A stretch of DNA of 64,000 nt, taken from the NCBI RefSeq assembly GCF_003432485.1, contig NZ_QVNQ01000009.1:124001-188000 (forward strand). Reading direction: 5' to 3'. The DNA is from Actinomadura spongiicola (GTDB lineage: Bacteria > Actinomycetota > Actinomycetes > Streptosporangiales > Streptosporangiaceae). Within the stretch, counting starts at the first letter, position 1. Each line of letters starts with the position of its first letter. Under the pieces are notes generated by a model. That model was not told the origin of the DNA and ran no database searches. It saw only the letters and a program-made list of their open reading frames with translations. Made by a program: the position numbers and the translations under genes. Shown one piece after another: positions 1-8,444 of this stretch.

Positions 1-652
1 GCAACCGCCGGACGAGGTTCTTCCAGCCGGGCTCACCGAGGTGCCGGCTGTAGCGGTGCCGGAACACCGCGACGTTCCCCGCCGCCGTCTCCTCCAGGTT
101 GGCGATCGGGTTGCAGCACGGCGGCAACGTGAACGAGATCAGCAGGAAGTTCCGCTCCCCCGGGGGCGCCGCCACGACGTGCGGGAAGACGGCCGCGTAG
201 GCGGCGTTCCAGGCGAGGACGTCGCAGCGGCCGTTGGCCACCGCCGCGGGAAGCGGGACCAGCGCGTCGACGATGCCCTGGAGGTCCTCGGGCAGGCACT
301 CGGACTCCCCGCCCACCGTGGCGTCCGGGACCTCCGCCAGGTGGTACAGGTGCTCCCGCTCCGTGGCGTCCAGTCTCAGCGTCCGCGCCACCGCGTCCAG
401 CACCTGGGGGCTGGCGTTGATCGGACGGCCCTGTTCCAGCCACGTGTACCAGGTGACGCCGATCCCGGCGAGCTGGGCGACCTCCTCGCGGCGCAGGCCC
501 GGGGTGCGGCGCCGGATTCCGGGCGGCATCCCCACGTCCTCGGGCGTGATCCGCTCCCGCCTGCTCCGCAGGAACGCCGCCAGCTCGGTACGACGCGGCC
601 GTGCCCGGGCGCGGGTGCGGCCGACGGCGCGGGAGGCGGTGTCGGAGTCCAT
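1..652 (-). CDS. MmyB-like XRE-family transcriptional regulator (3' end cut by window edge)
   Basis: Reading the minus strand leftwards gives an open frame of at least 217 codons that runs off the left end, so the C-terminus is missing. The N-terminal third is a typical XRE helix-turn-helix with the signature PGLRREEVAQLAGIGVTWYT, followed by WLEQGR. The middle starts the MmyB-type ligand-binding domain (VLAWNAAYAAVFP, then NFLLISF). Such proteins are DNA-binding repressors or activators that probably sense a small hydrophobic ligand. The ATG at 652 was chosen; an in-frame GTG at 676 would add eight residues. It is divergent from the MFS exporter, so control of that exporter is likely but inferred. 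Confidence 0.85.
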   Translation of the reverse strand, partial: MDSDTASRAVGRTRARARPRRTELAAFLRSRRERITPEDVGMPPGIRRRTPGLRREEVAQLAGIGVTWYTWLEQGRPINASPQVLDAVARTLRLDATEREHLYHLAEVPDATVGGESECLPEDLQGIVDALVPLPAAVANGRCDVLAWNAAYAAVFPHVVAAPPGERNFLLISFTLPPCCNPIANLEETAAGNVAVFRHRYSRHLGEPGWKNLVRRL

Positions 653-744
653 GGTGGCGGTGTCCAGGGTGGTCACGGGATCAAGCCTGCACCCGGTCGG
701 CGCTCGGTGCCAGGTGCTGCCGGTACCAGGATCGGCAGGCTCTC

Positions 745-756
745 GTTACCGGTATC
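745..756. promoter_or_regulatory. Candidate operator between XRE regulator and MFS gene
   Basis: The 8-bp palindrome TACCGGTA at 747-754 sits in the short divergent intergenic region, about 25 bp upstream of the exporter start. A related CCGGTACC copy lies at 719-726. No Shine-Dalgarno sequence precedes the exporter ATG. The position suits an operator for the neighbouring XRE regulator, but this is inference from location only. Confidence 0.3.
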
Positions 757-779
757 CGTTTCCTCGCAGACTGCCACAT

Positions 780-2219
780 ATGACACAGACAACCGATCGG
801 CGGGGGATCATTCCCGACCGGGGGTCGCGGGACGGGGCCGGTGGGGTGGCGCTGGCCGTCATCCTGCTCGGGCAGTTCATGTGCATCCTGGACACCAACA
901 TCGTCAACGTCGCCCTGCCGACGCTGCGCGCCGACCTGCACGCGTCCGGCGCCGGGCTCCAGCTCGTGGTGGCCGGGTACATCATCGCCTTCGCGGTGCT
1001 GCTGATCACGGGGGCGCGGCTCGGTCGCCTCGCCGGCCATCGCCGCATGTACCAGGCGGGCCTCGCGGCGTTCACCGTGGCGTCGCTGGCGTGCGGGCTG
1101 GCGCCCTCCACGGGGACGCTCGTGGGCTTCCGCTTCCTCCAGGGGGCCGCGGCGGCGCTGCTGACACCGCAGGTGATGTCCATGATCCAGCGGAGCTTCA
1201 CCGGCGCGGCGCGGGGGCGGGCGATCGGGCTGTACACGGCGACCATCGGGGGCGGCGTCGTGGTCGGGCAGGTGGCCGGGGGCGTGCTGGTGAGCGCGGA
1301 CCTGTTCGGCGCGGGCTGGCGGACGGTCTTCCTGGTGAACGTGCCGATCGGTGCCGCGCTGCTGCTCGCCGGGCCGCGCGTCCTGCCGCGCGACGAGCCC
1401 CGGTCGCGCGGTGCGGGGGTGCGCGGCGAGCTGGACGTCGCGGGGCTGCTGACGTTGAGCCCGGCGGTGCTGCTGTTCGTCGTCCCGCTGATCATGGGGC
1501 ATGAGCTGGGCTGGCCGGCGTGGGGGTGGGCGTCGCTGGCGGCGAGCGTCGTGTTCGTGGCCGCCTTCGTCCTCGTGGAGCGGCGGTTCGCGGCCACGGG
1601 CGGACGGCCGCTGCTCTCGGCCCGGGTGCTCCGGGCGCCGCTGCTGGCACCGGCCTGTGTCGCGCTCCTGTTCGGGCCGGGGAGCTGGGGGGCGTTCCTG
1701 TTCACCACGACGCTGCACCTCCAGGGCGGGAGGAACCTGTCGCCGGTGGAGTCGGGGCTCGCGTTCGTGCCGTGCGTCCTGGCGTACGCGCTGGTCGGGC
1801 TGACCTGGCAGCGGCTGCCCGACCGCCTGCACCGTGCCGCGGTCCCCGTCGGGTTCGTCGTCGCCGCGGCCGGCTACGCGTGGCTCGGGCCGCTCGGCGG
1901 GGGCGGCGTGGCCTACGAGGCGCTGACGGCGGTCATCGGGATGGGCCTCGGCGTCATGTCGATCACGATGACGGTCGCGCTGGCGCACGTCCCGGCCCGC
2001 GACGCGTCCGACGCGAGCGGGCTGCTGCTCACGGTGATGCAGCTCGGGCAGGTGATCGGGATCGCCACCGTCGGAACGCTGTTCCTGACGCTGGCCGGGC
2101 CCGGCGGCGCGACCGGGCACGCCGAGTACGGCACGGGGTGGGCGCTCTCGGCGGTGGCGCTCTTCGGCGCCGCGGCGGGGCTGTTCCTCGCCCGCGGCCG
2201 AAGGCCGAAGGCTCAGTAG
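780..2219 (+). CDS. MFS transporter, DHA2 (EmrB/QacA) drug:H+ antiporter family
   Basis: A 479-residue, strongly hydrophobic protein that should sit in the cytoplasmic membrane with about 14 helices and export small molecules with proton exchange. The N-terminal motif LDTNIVNVALPTL (about residues 37-49) is diagnostic of the 14-helix DHA2 branch. The loop after helix 2 carries the family's motif A in weakened form (GARLGRLAGHRR). A glycine-rich stretch GGGVVVGQVAGG matches antiporter motif C. The frame is open further upstream, but residues before the ATG at 780 are not membrane-like and would overlap the divergent regulator. It is probably controlled by that adjacent XRE protein. The substrate cannot be told from sequence. 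Confidence 0.88.
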   Translation: MTQTTDRRGIIPDRGSRDGAGGVALAVILLGQFMCILDTNIVNVALPTLRADLHASGAGLQLVVAGYIIAFAVLLITGARLGRLAGHRRMYQAGLAAFTVASLACGLAPSTGTLVGFRFLQGAAAALLTPQVMSMIQRSFTGAARGRAIGLYTATIGGGVVVGQVAGGVLVSADLFGAGWRTVFLVNVPIGAALLLAGPRVLPRDEPRSRGAGVRGELDVAGLLTLSPAVLLFVVPLIMGHELGWPAWGWASLAASVVFVAAFVLVERRFAATGGRPLLSARVLRAPLLAPACVALLFGPGSWGAFLFTTTLHLQGGRNLSPVESGLAFVPCVLAYALVGLTWQRLPDRLHRAAVPVGFVVAAAGYAWLGPLGGGGVAYEALTAVIGMGLGVMSITMTVALAHVPARDASDASGLLLTVMQLGQVIGIATVGTLFLTLAGPGGATGHAEYGTGWALSAVALFGAAAGLFLARGRRPKAQ

Positions 2220-3088
2220 CGCGTCAGGCGGGCGCGGGCCGCCTCCACGGCGGGCGGGACCGGGCGGCGGGCGCCGACCAGGCCGGGCAGGGCGCGGGCC
2301 GCGTCGGCGAGCCCCGCGCGGCCGTCCCGGGTGGTCAGCGCCGACACGGCGGCGCGGCCGACGACCGGGAGCGGGCGGCGCAGCCACGCGGTCAGCACCC
2401 GGTTGCGGACCTCGCGGCGGCGGCGCGCGGACGGGTCGCGGCCCGCCGTGGACGGGTGGTGGTGGACGACGAGTTCGGGCACGTAGGCGAGGCCCCACCC
2501 GGCGGCGGCCAGGTCGAGGGCGAGCAGTTCCTCCTCGCCGCCGAAGTGCAGGACGCGGGAGAACCCGCCCGCGTCGAGGAACGCGTCGCGCCGCACGATG
2601 ACCGAGCAGGCGAGGAAGCCGAGGACGGCGGGTCCTGGCAGCCCGTCCGGGCGGCCGAGGGGCGAGCGGGCCATCAACTCGGAGACGGGCTCCGGCCGCT
2701 GCTCGTCGCCGACGAGCACGCGGGCCGCGAGCAGCGCCGTCCGTGGATGCGCGTCGAGGATCTCCACGGCGCGGTCGAGGGAGCCGGGCGCCCACCACGA
2801 GTCGTCGTCGGCGAACGCGACGAACCGGGTCGTGGCGTGCTCGGCGGCGACGGTGCGGGCGGCGGCGCCGAGGTTGCGCGGCAGCCGGAGCACGCGGGCC
2901 CCGGCCGCCTCGGCGACCTCCGCGGTGTCGTCGCGGGACGCGTTGTCGGCCACGATGACCGGGGCGTGCCCCTCACCGGCGGCGTGCCCGGCGGCGTGGC
3001 GGGCGAGGCTGCGGCGCAGCTCCGGCGCGCGGTCGCGGGTCGCCACCACCACGGTCACGGCGGCCCCGCCATCGGTGTCGACGCCCAT
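2213..3088 (-). CDS. Glycosyltransferase family 2
   Basis: A 291-residue GT-A fold enzyme expected to move a sugar from a nucleotide donor to a growing surface glycan. The nucleotide-binding start VTVVVATRDR (about residues 11-20), the VADNASRDDT segment and the metal-binding DDD triplet (about 94-96, in FADDDSWW) are all present. FGGEEELLALDL resembles the acceptor-side ED motif region. The ATG at 3088 has a strong ribosome site (TAGGAGG, 5 bp away). It lies 9 bp downstream of a paralogous GT2 and its 3' end overlaps the MFS stop region by 7 bp, convergently. The two GT2 genes probably form one leftward unit divergent from the heptose operon. Confidence 0.88.
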   Translation of the reverse strand: MGVDTDGGAAVTVVVATRDRAPELRRSLARHAAGHAAGEGHAPVIVADNASRDDTAEVAEAAGARVLRLPRNLGAAARTVAAEHATTRFVAFADDDSWWAPGSLDRAVEILDAHPRTALLAARVLVGDEQRPEPVSELMARSPLGRPDGLPGPAVLGFLACSVIVRRDAFLDAGGFSRVLHFGGEEELLALDLAAAGWGLAYVPELVVHHHPSTAGRDPSARRRREVRNRVLTAWLRRPLPVVGRAAVSALTTRDGRAGLADAARALPGLVGARRPVPPAVEAARARLTRY

Positions 3089-3097
3089 GGGGTCCTC

Positions 3098-3985
3098 CTA
3101 GCTCACGTAGCGGCGGGCCGTGGACTCCCGCTGGGAGGTCTCCAGGCGGCGGAGCCGGGCCTCGACGTCCGGGGGCAGCGGCCGCCGCTCCCGGGCCACC
3201 CAGGCGAGGCCCGCGGCGGCCTCGGCGAGCGCGCCCGCGGTGACGCGGTCGCGCGGGAGCGTGCGCAGCAGCGCGGCGGTGCGGCGGGCGGCGGCGGGCA
3301 GCGGGCGGCGCAGCCAGGTGAACCACAGCGTGTTGCGGATGCCGTGCCGCCGCCGCAGGTGCGCCTCGCGGACCCGGGACGGCTCGTGGTGCACGACGAC
3401 GTCCTCGGCGAAGCACAGCCACCAGCCGAGCGCCATCAGGTCGGCGCTCAGCAGTTCCTCCTCGCCGCCGAGCCACAGCCGCGCGGAGAACCCGCCCGCC
3501 TCGCGGAACGCGTCCGTCCGCACCATGGACGCCCCGGCGAGGAACGACCCGAGCGCGGGGCCCGGCAGCCACGGCGGCCCGGGGACGGGCGAGTGCCGCA
3601 GTTCGGGCACGATCGGGTCCTCGCGGCCGCCGGGGTCGACCAGGATCCGTCCGGTGACGACCGCGAGCCGGGGGCGCGCGTCGAGCAGGTGTGCGGCACG
3701 GGACGGCGCGTCCGGCTCCCACCAGGTGTCGTCGTCGCAGAACGCCACGTAGGGGGTGCGGACGTGGTCCACGGCGACGTTGCGGGCGACGGCGCCGAGG
3801 TTGCGCGACGACCGGATCAGCCGGGCTTCGGGGTACTCGCGCGCCACGGCGTCGGCGCTGCCGTCCCGCGAGGCGTTGTCCACGACGATGACCGGAGACC
3901 GCTCCCGGAGCTCTCGGACGCGGGCGAGCGTCGCGAGCAGGGACCGGCGCCGGTCCCGGGTGATGACGACCACCGTGAACCTCAT
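3098..3985 (-). CDS. Glycosyltransferase family 2
   Basis: A 295-residue GT2 enzyme, clearly a paralogue of the gene just downstream. It has the same layout: FTVVVITRD at the N-terminus, VVDNASRDGS, RNLGAVARNV, the DDD metal site (about 84-86, FCDDDTWW), then LGGEEELLSADL. The ATG at 3985 starts immediately before the first beta strand, as is usual in the family. A TTG at 4027 with GAGGA upstream would add 14 residues and cannot be excluded. The donor and acceptor are unknown. The divergent operon makes an activated heptose, so a role in the same glycan is a fair inference. Confidence 0.85.
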   Translation of the reverse strand: MRFTVVVITRDRRRSLLATLARVRELRERSPVIVVDNASRDGSADAVAREYPEARLIRSSRNLGAVARNVAVDHVRTPYVAFCDDDTWWEPDAPSRAAHLLDARPRLAVVTGRILVDPGGREDPIVPELRHSPVPGPPWLPGPALGSFLAGASMVRTDAFREAGGFSARLWLGGEEELLSADLMALGWWLCFAEDVVVHHEPSRVREAHLRRRHGIRNTLWFTWLRRPLPAAARRTAALLRTLPRDRVTAGALAEAAAGLAWVARERRPLPPDVEARLRRLETSQRESTARRYVS

Positions 3986-4027
3986 GAATCCGCTGTACCC
4001 GGGCCTTTCGCCTGTATGTGAAGACAA

Positions 4028-4222
4028 TCCTCATTATCTGGCACTTCAACTACAAGCGACTTTTCGGACTTTAGCGTTTAGGGCCATGGTCTGCGGCAAT
4101 GTCCCGGCCGGAGGTCGAAATCACCTATAGGGAATTTCGCTCCCCGTAGGAACCACCAGGGCCGATGCCTACGACGACGGCATCGCCCATTCACCGAACG
4201 CTGCGCCGAAACGGGGTCATCC
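4028..4222. promoter_or_regulatory. Divergent promoter region of the glycan locus
   Basis: About 195 bp between the leftward GT2 pair and the rightward carbamoyltransferase operon. It is notably richer in A and T than the flanking genes, especially 4030-4085 and 4120-4140, as expected for a divergent promoter. I could not assign clear -35/-10 hexamers or an operator. Confidence 0.5.
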
Positions 4223-5863
4223 ATGCGCGTGCTCGGAATAAATGCGATCTTCCACGACCCGGCCGCCGCGCTGACCGTGGACGGCGCCGTCGTCGCGGCG
4301 GCGGAGGAAGAGCGCTTCAGCCGCCGCAAGCACGGGAAACGTCCGGTGCCGTTCTCCGCCTGGGAACCGCCCGAGAAGGCGGCCCGCTGGTGCCTGGAGG
4401 AGGCCGGGCTGGAGCCCGGTGACCTCGACGCGGTCGCCTACTCCTACGACCCCGACCTCGTCGAGCCCGGAATCGACGGCCACGACGAGCAGTGGGAACG
4501 GTTGCGCACGCTGTACGCGCGGCGCGCCCCGAACTTCCTCGCGACCGCGCTGCCCGGGCTGGATCCCGGGATCGTCCGGTACGTCCCTCACCATGTGGCG
4601 CACGCCGCGTCCGCCGCGCTCGCCGCGCCCGGGCCGGGCGACGGCGACGTGCTGGTCCTCGACGGCCGCGGCGAGTCGCACTCCCATCTGGCCGGGACCT
4701 ACCGGAACGGCGTCCTGACACCGCTGTGCGCGCAGCGGCTGCCGCACTCGCTGGGCCTGATGTACGAGGAGCTCACCGAGCACCTCGGCTTCCTGCGCTC
4801 CAGCGACGAGTACAAGGTGATGGCGCTGGCGTCCTACGGCGAGCCGCGGTTCGCGGACGAGCTGCGCGAGCACGTCCGCGCCACGGGAGACGGCGGCTTC
4901 ACGGCCGCCCGCGTCGACTGGGGCGCGCTCGCCAAGGCGCGCCGGCCCGGCGGCGAGTGGACCCGCGACCACGCCGACCTCGCCGCCAGCGCCCAGGTCC
5001 GCCTCGAAGAGGTCCTGCTGGAGCTGGCCGCGTGGCTGCACGGCCGCACCGGCTCCCGGCGCCTGACGCTCGCCGGGGGCGTCGCGTTGAACTGCGTCGC
5101 CAACTCCCGGCTCGCCGCGACCGGCCCGTACGACGACGTGTGGGTGCAGCCCGCCGCGGGCGACGCGGGAACGGCGCTCGGCGCCGCGCTGCACGTGGCG
5201 CGCGACGGCGGCGACCCGCTCACCGCCATGCCCGGCGCGGACCTCGGCCGCCACTTCGACGACCGGGAGATCGCCCGGTGGCTCGACACCGCCGGGATTC
5301 CCCACGAGCGGCCGGACGACCTGGCCGCCGCCGTGGCGGACGCGCTCGCCCGCAACGAGATCGTCGCCTGGTTCCAGGGCCGGTCGGAGTTCGGCCCGCG
5401 CGCCCTCGGACGCCGCTCGCTGCTCGCCCATCCCGGGCACGCGGGCAACGTGGAGCGGCTCAACGACGTCAAGGGCCGCGAGCAGTTCCGGCCGATCGCG
5501 CCGATGGTCGCGCTCGACCACGCGGCGGAGATCTTCGACGGTCCGCTGCCCAGCCCGTACATGCTGTTCGTCCACGAGGTGCGACCACACTGGCGGGAGC
5601 GGATACCCGCGGTCGTGCACGTGGACGGCACCGCCCGCATCCAGACGGTCGCGGCCGCCGACGAGCCGCTCCTCGCGCGCCTGCTGGAGGAGTTCCGCCG
5701 CCGCACCGGCCTGCCCGTCGTCGTCAACACCAGCCTGAACACCGCCGGAAGGCCGATGGTCGACGACCCGCGCGACGCGCTGGAGTGCTTCGGCTCCGCC
5801 CCGGTCGACCTGCTCGCCATCGGCCCCTACGTGGTGCGCCGCCGGGAGGTGCACGCCCGATGA
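4223..5863 (+). CDS. Carbamoyltransferase, NodU/CmcH family
   Basis: A 546-residue enzyme of the family that transfers a carbamoyl group from carbamoyl phosphate, via carbamoyl-AMP, onto a hydroxyl of a sugar or antibiotic. The N-terminal half is the Kae1-like ATPase fold: it starts VLGINAIFHDPAAAL, has HHVAHAASA, and contains LAGGVALNCVANSRL. The C-terminal half has the family block WFQGRSEFGPRALGRRSLLA and NTSLN. Length is normal. It is the first gene of the rightward operon and its stop overlaps the next start (ATGA). In this setting it probably decorates the heptose-containing glycan with a carbamate; the acceptor is inferred only from context. Confidence 0.9.
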   Translation: MRVLGINAIFHDPAAALTVDGAVVAAAEEERFSRRKHGKRPVPFSAWEPPEKAARWCLEEAGLEPGDLDAVAYSYDPDLVEPGIDGHDEQWERLRTLYARRAPNFLATALPGLDPGIVRYVPHHVAHAASAALAAPGPGDGDVLVLDGRGESHSHLAGTYRNGVLTPLCAQRLPHSLGLMYEELTEHLGFLRSSDEYKVMALASYGEPRFADELREHVRATGDGGFTAARVDWGALAKARRPGGEWTRDHADLAASAQVRLEEVLLELAAWLHGRTGSRRLTLAGGVALNCVANSRLAATGPYDDVWVQPAAGDAGTALGAALHVARDGGDPLTAMPGADLGRHFDDREIARWLDTAGIPHERPDDLAAAVADALARNEIVAWFQGRSEFGPRALGRRSLLAHPGHAGNVERLNDVKGREQFRPIAPMVALDHAAEIFDGPLPSPYMLFVHEVRPHWRERIPAVVHVDGTARIQTVAAADEPLLARLLEEFRRRTGLPVVVNTSLNTAGRPMVDDPRDALECFGSAPVDLLAIGPYVVRRREVHAR

Positions 5864-7419
5864 ACCGCACCGTCGTCATTCCCACGATCGGCAGGGAGAG
5901 CCTGCGCGCGACGTTGCGCGCCCTGCTCGACGCCAGCGCCGCCGACCCCGGATCGGCGCCGCGGGAGATCATCGTCGTGGACGACCGTCCCGGGCCCGGC
6001 GCCCCGCTCCCCCTCCCGGCGGAGACCGCCCCCGTCCCTGACGGGGGCACGACCGCCCGCGTCCCTCGCGACGGCCCGGAGATCCGGGTGATCCGCTCCG
6101 GCGGGCGCGGCCCCGCCGCCGCCCGGAACGCGGGCTGGCGCGCCGCGACGACCGAGTGGGTCGCGTTCCTGGACGACGACGTCGTGCCCGCGCCCGGGTG
6201 GCCCGCCGCACTGGCCGCCGACCTCGGTGGCCTGCCACCCGGGGTCGGCGGTTCCCAGGGCCGGGTCACGGTCCCGCCGCCGGACGGCGGCCGGGCCCCG
6301 ACGGACTGGGAGCGGGGCACCGCCGCGCTGGCGGGCGCCGACTGGATCACCGCCGACATGGCCTACCGGCGCGGCGTCCTGGAGGAGGTCGGCGGTTTCG
6401 ACGAGCGGTTCCGCCGCGCCTACCGGGAGGACGCCGACCTGGCGCTGCGCGTCCTGGACGCCGGGCACGGCCTCGTCCTCGGCGCCCGGAGGGTGACGCA
6501 TCCGGTGCGTCCCGCCGGGTTCTGGGCGTCGGTGCGGGCGCAGGCGGGGAACGCCGACGACGTCCTCATGTGGCGGGTGCACGGCCGGTGCTGGCGCGCC
6601 CGCGCGGGCGAGGGGCGCGGCCTGCTCCGCCGTCATGTCACGACCACCGCGGCGGGCCTGCTCTCGGTCGCGACGGCGCCGGCGGCCCGGCACGGCCGCC
6701 CGACCGTGCACCTGGCCGCCGTGGCCGCGTGGGCCGTGCTGACGGCCCGGTTCGCGCACCGGCGGATCAGGCCGGGGCCACGGACACCGGACGAGATCCT
6801 CAAGATGACCGTGACCAGCGCCGCGATCCCGCCCGTCGCGGTGTGGCACCGGCTCCGGGGTCTGGTCGTCCACCGCCGCGCCGGACGCTGGGACGGGCCG
6901 TGGGCCGTGCTGTTCGACCGCGACGACACCCTCATCAAGGACGTTCCGTACAACGGGGACCCGGCGCGGGTGGAGCCGATGCCGGGCGCGCGACGCGCCC
7001 TGGACCGGCTGCGGCGCCACGGCGCCCGCATCGGCGTCGTGTCCAACCAGTCGGGCGTCGCCAAGGGGCACATCACCGCCGACGACGTGCGGCGCGTCAA
7101 CGCGCGGGTCGAGGAGCTGCTCGGCCGCGTCGACGTCTGGGAGTTCTGCCCCCACGACGGCGACGACGCCTGCGACTGCCGCAAGCCGCGCCCCGGGATG
7201 ATCGTGCGGGCGGCGCGGCGGCTCGGCGTGCCGCCGTCCGGCTGCGCCGTCATCGGCGACATCGGCCGCGACGTCGAGGCCGCCGCGGCGGCGGGCGCCC
7301 GCGGCATCCTCGTCCCGACCCGCCGCACCCTCGCGGCGGAGATCGCGCGGGCGCCGGAGACGGCGCCGACGCTGCTCGCCGCCGTCGATCTGGTCCTCGG
7401 CGGAAGGCGGCGCCGATGA
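5860..7419 (+). CDS. Fusion: glycosyltransferase family 2 + HAD-IIIA D,D-heptose bisphosphate phosphatase (GmhB-like)
   Basis: A 519-residue two-domain protein. Residues about 1-330 are a GT2 domain with VVIPTIGRES at the start, the metal triplet DDD at 105-107 (FLDDDVVPAPGW) and an FRRAYREDADLALRV acceptor motif. Residues about 345-515 are a HAD phosphatase of the GmhB/histidinol-phosphatase type: nucleophile motif DRDDT at 353-357, VSNQSGVAKG, the zinc-loop cysteines in CPHDGDDACDCRKPRPGM, and VIGDIGRDVEAA. GmhB removes the 7-phosphate from D-glycero-D-manno-heptose 1,7-bisphosphate. The ATG overlaps the upstream stop (ATGA). Fusing a pathway phosphatase to a transferase is unusual, but both active sites look intact. 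Confidence 0.88.
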   Translation: MNRTVVIPTIGRESLRATLRALLDASAADPGSAPREIIVVDDRPGPGAPLPLPAETAPVPDGGTTARVPRDGPEIRVIRSGGRGPAAARNAGWRAATTEWVAFLDDDVVPAPGWPAALAADLGGLPPGVGGSQGRVTVPPPDGGRAPTDWERGTAALAGADWITADMAYRRGVLEEVGGFDERFRRAYREDADLALRVLDAGHGLVLGARRVTHPVRPAGFWASVRAQAGNADDVLMWRVHGRCWRARAGEGRGLLRRHVTTTAAGLLSVATAPAARHGRPTVHLAAVAAWAVLTARFAHRRIRPGPRTPDEILKMTVTSAAIPPVAVWHRLRGLVVHRRAGRWDGPWAVLFDRDDTLIKDVPYNGDPARVEPMPGARRALDRLRRHGARIGVVSNQSGVAKGHITADDVRRVNARVEELLGRVDVWEFCPHDGDDACDCRKPRPGMIVRAARRLGVPPSGCAVIGDIGRDVEAAAAAGARGILVPTRRTLAAEIARAPETAPTLLAAVDLVLGGRRRR

Positions 7420-8444
7420 GGGTCCTCGTGTCCCGCCAGGACAACCTCGGCGACGTGCTCCTCGCCGGGCCCGCCGTGCGGGCGGTCGCCGCCCGCGCCG
7501 ACGAGGTCGTGCTGCTGTGCGGCCCCCGCGGCCGCGCCGCCGCCGACCTGCTGCCCGGCGTCGACCACGTCATCGAGTGGCGCGCCCCGTGGATCGACCC
7601 GGACCACGTCCCGGTCAGGCGCGACGAGATCGACGAGCTGACGCGCGGGCTCCGCGGCTTCGACCGCGCGCTGATCCTGACCTCGTTCCACCAGTCGCCG
7701 CTGCCGCTGGCGCTGCTGCTGCGCCTGGCCGGGACACCGTGGATCGGCGGCATCAGCGAGGACTACCCCGGCTCGCTGCTCGACCTGCGGCACCGTCCCG
7801 ACGAGGACGTGCCGGAGCCGCTGCGCATGCTCGCGCTGGCCGAGGACGCCGGGTTCCCGTCCCCCGACGACGCGCGGCTGCGGGTCCGGGGCCCGCTCCC
7901 TGACACCGGTCATCTCACCGGCGGCCCCGGGTACGTCGTCGTGCATCCGGGGACGTCCGTGCCCGCGCGGGCCTGGCCGCCGCACCGCTGCGCCGAGGCG
8001 GTCCGGGTGCTGGACGCGGCGGGCCACCGCGTCGTCGTCACCGGCCACGGCGACGAGAAGGAACTGACCGCGCTCGTCGCCGGGGAGGACGGCCTGGACC
8101 TCGGCGGCCGGACCACGCTGCCGGAACTGGCGTCGGTGCTGGCGGGCGCCCGCGCCGTCGTCGCCGGCAACACCGGGCCCGCGCATCTGGCGGCGGCGGT
8201 GGGCACGCCCGTCGTGTCGCTGTTCGCCCCGACCGTGCCCGCGGCCCGGTGGGCGCCGTTCGGGGTCCCGATGGCGCTGCTCGGCGACCAGCAGGCGCCG
8301 TGCAAGGACAGCCGCGCCCGCGAGTGCCCGGTCGACGGCCACCCGTGCCTGTCGTCCGTCGGCGCCGACGAGGTCGCCGCCGCCCTGGAGATCGTGATGA
8401 GACGGGAGGCCGTGCCGTCCGACGAGAAGGTGGGTACCCGGTGA
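7416..8444 (+). CDS. Glycosyltransferase family 9 (heptosyltransferase-like)
   Basis: A 342-residue GT-B protein of the ADP-heptose transferase family. It begins RVLVSRQDNLGDVLLAGPAVRA, the family's conserved N-terminal block. The C-terminal donor site is recognisable as VVHPGTSVPARAWPPHRCAE, VVTGHGDEKEL and AGNTGPAHLAAAVGTPVVSLFAP. The start overlaps the preceding stop by 4 bp. It likely transfers the heptose made by this operon from its nucleotide donor onto a lipid-linked or surface glycan; that the donor is ADP-heptose is inferred from HldE downstream. Confidence 0.9.
   Translation: MRVLVSRQDNLGDVLLAGPAVRAVAARADEVVLLCGPRGRAAADLLPGVDHVIEWRAPWIDPDHVPVRRDEIDELTRGLRGFDRALILTSFHQSPLPLALLLRLAGTPWIGGISEDYPGSLLDLRHRPDEDVPEPLRMLALAEDAGFPSPDDARLRVRGPLPDTGHLTGGPGYVVVHPGTSVPARAWPPHRCAEAVRVLDAAGHRVVVTGHGDEKELTALVAGEDGLDLGGRTTLPELASVLAGARAVVAGNTGPAHLAAAVGTPVVSLFAPTVPAARWAPFGVPMALLGDQQAPCKDSRARECPVDGHPCLSSVGADEVAAALEIVMRREAVPSDEKVGTR

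Noticed and set aside
1520-4021. Very long open frames of Arg/Ala/Gly-rich sequence antisense or out of frame to real genes, here and throughout the window
   Set aside because: They are a by-product of high GC content: low-complexity translations with no family motifs, lying over genes with clear domains in another frame.
4028-4222. Possible small gene in the gap before the carbamoyltransferase
   Set aside because: Short frames there have no ribosome site or recognisable motif, and base composition looks like promoter DNA.
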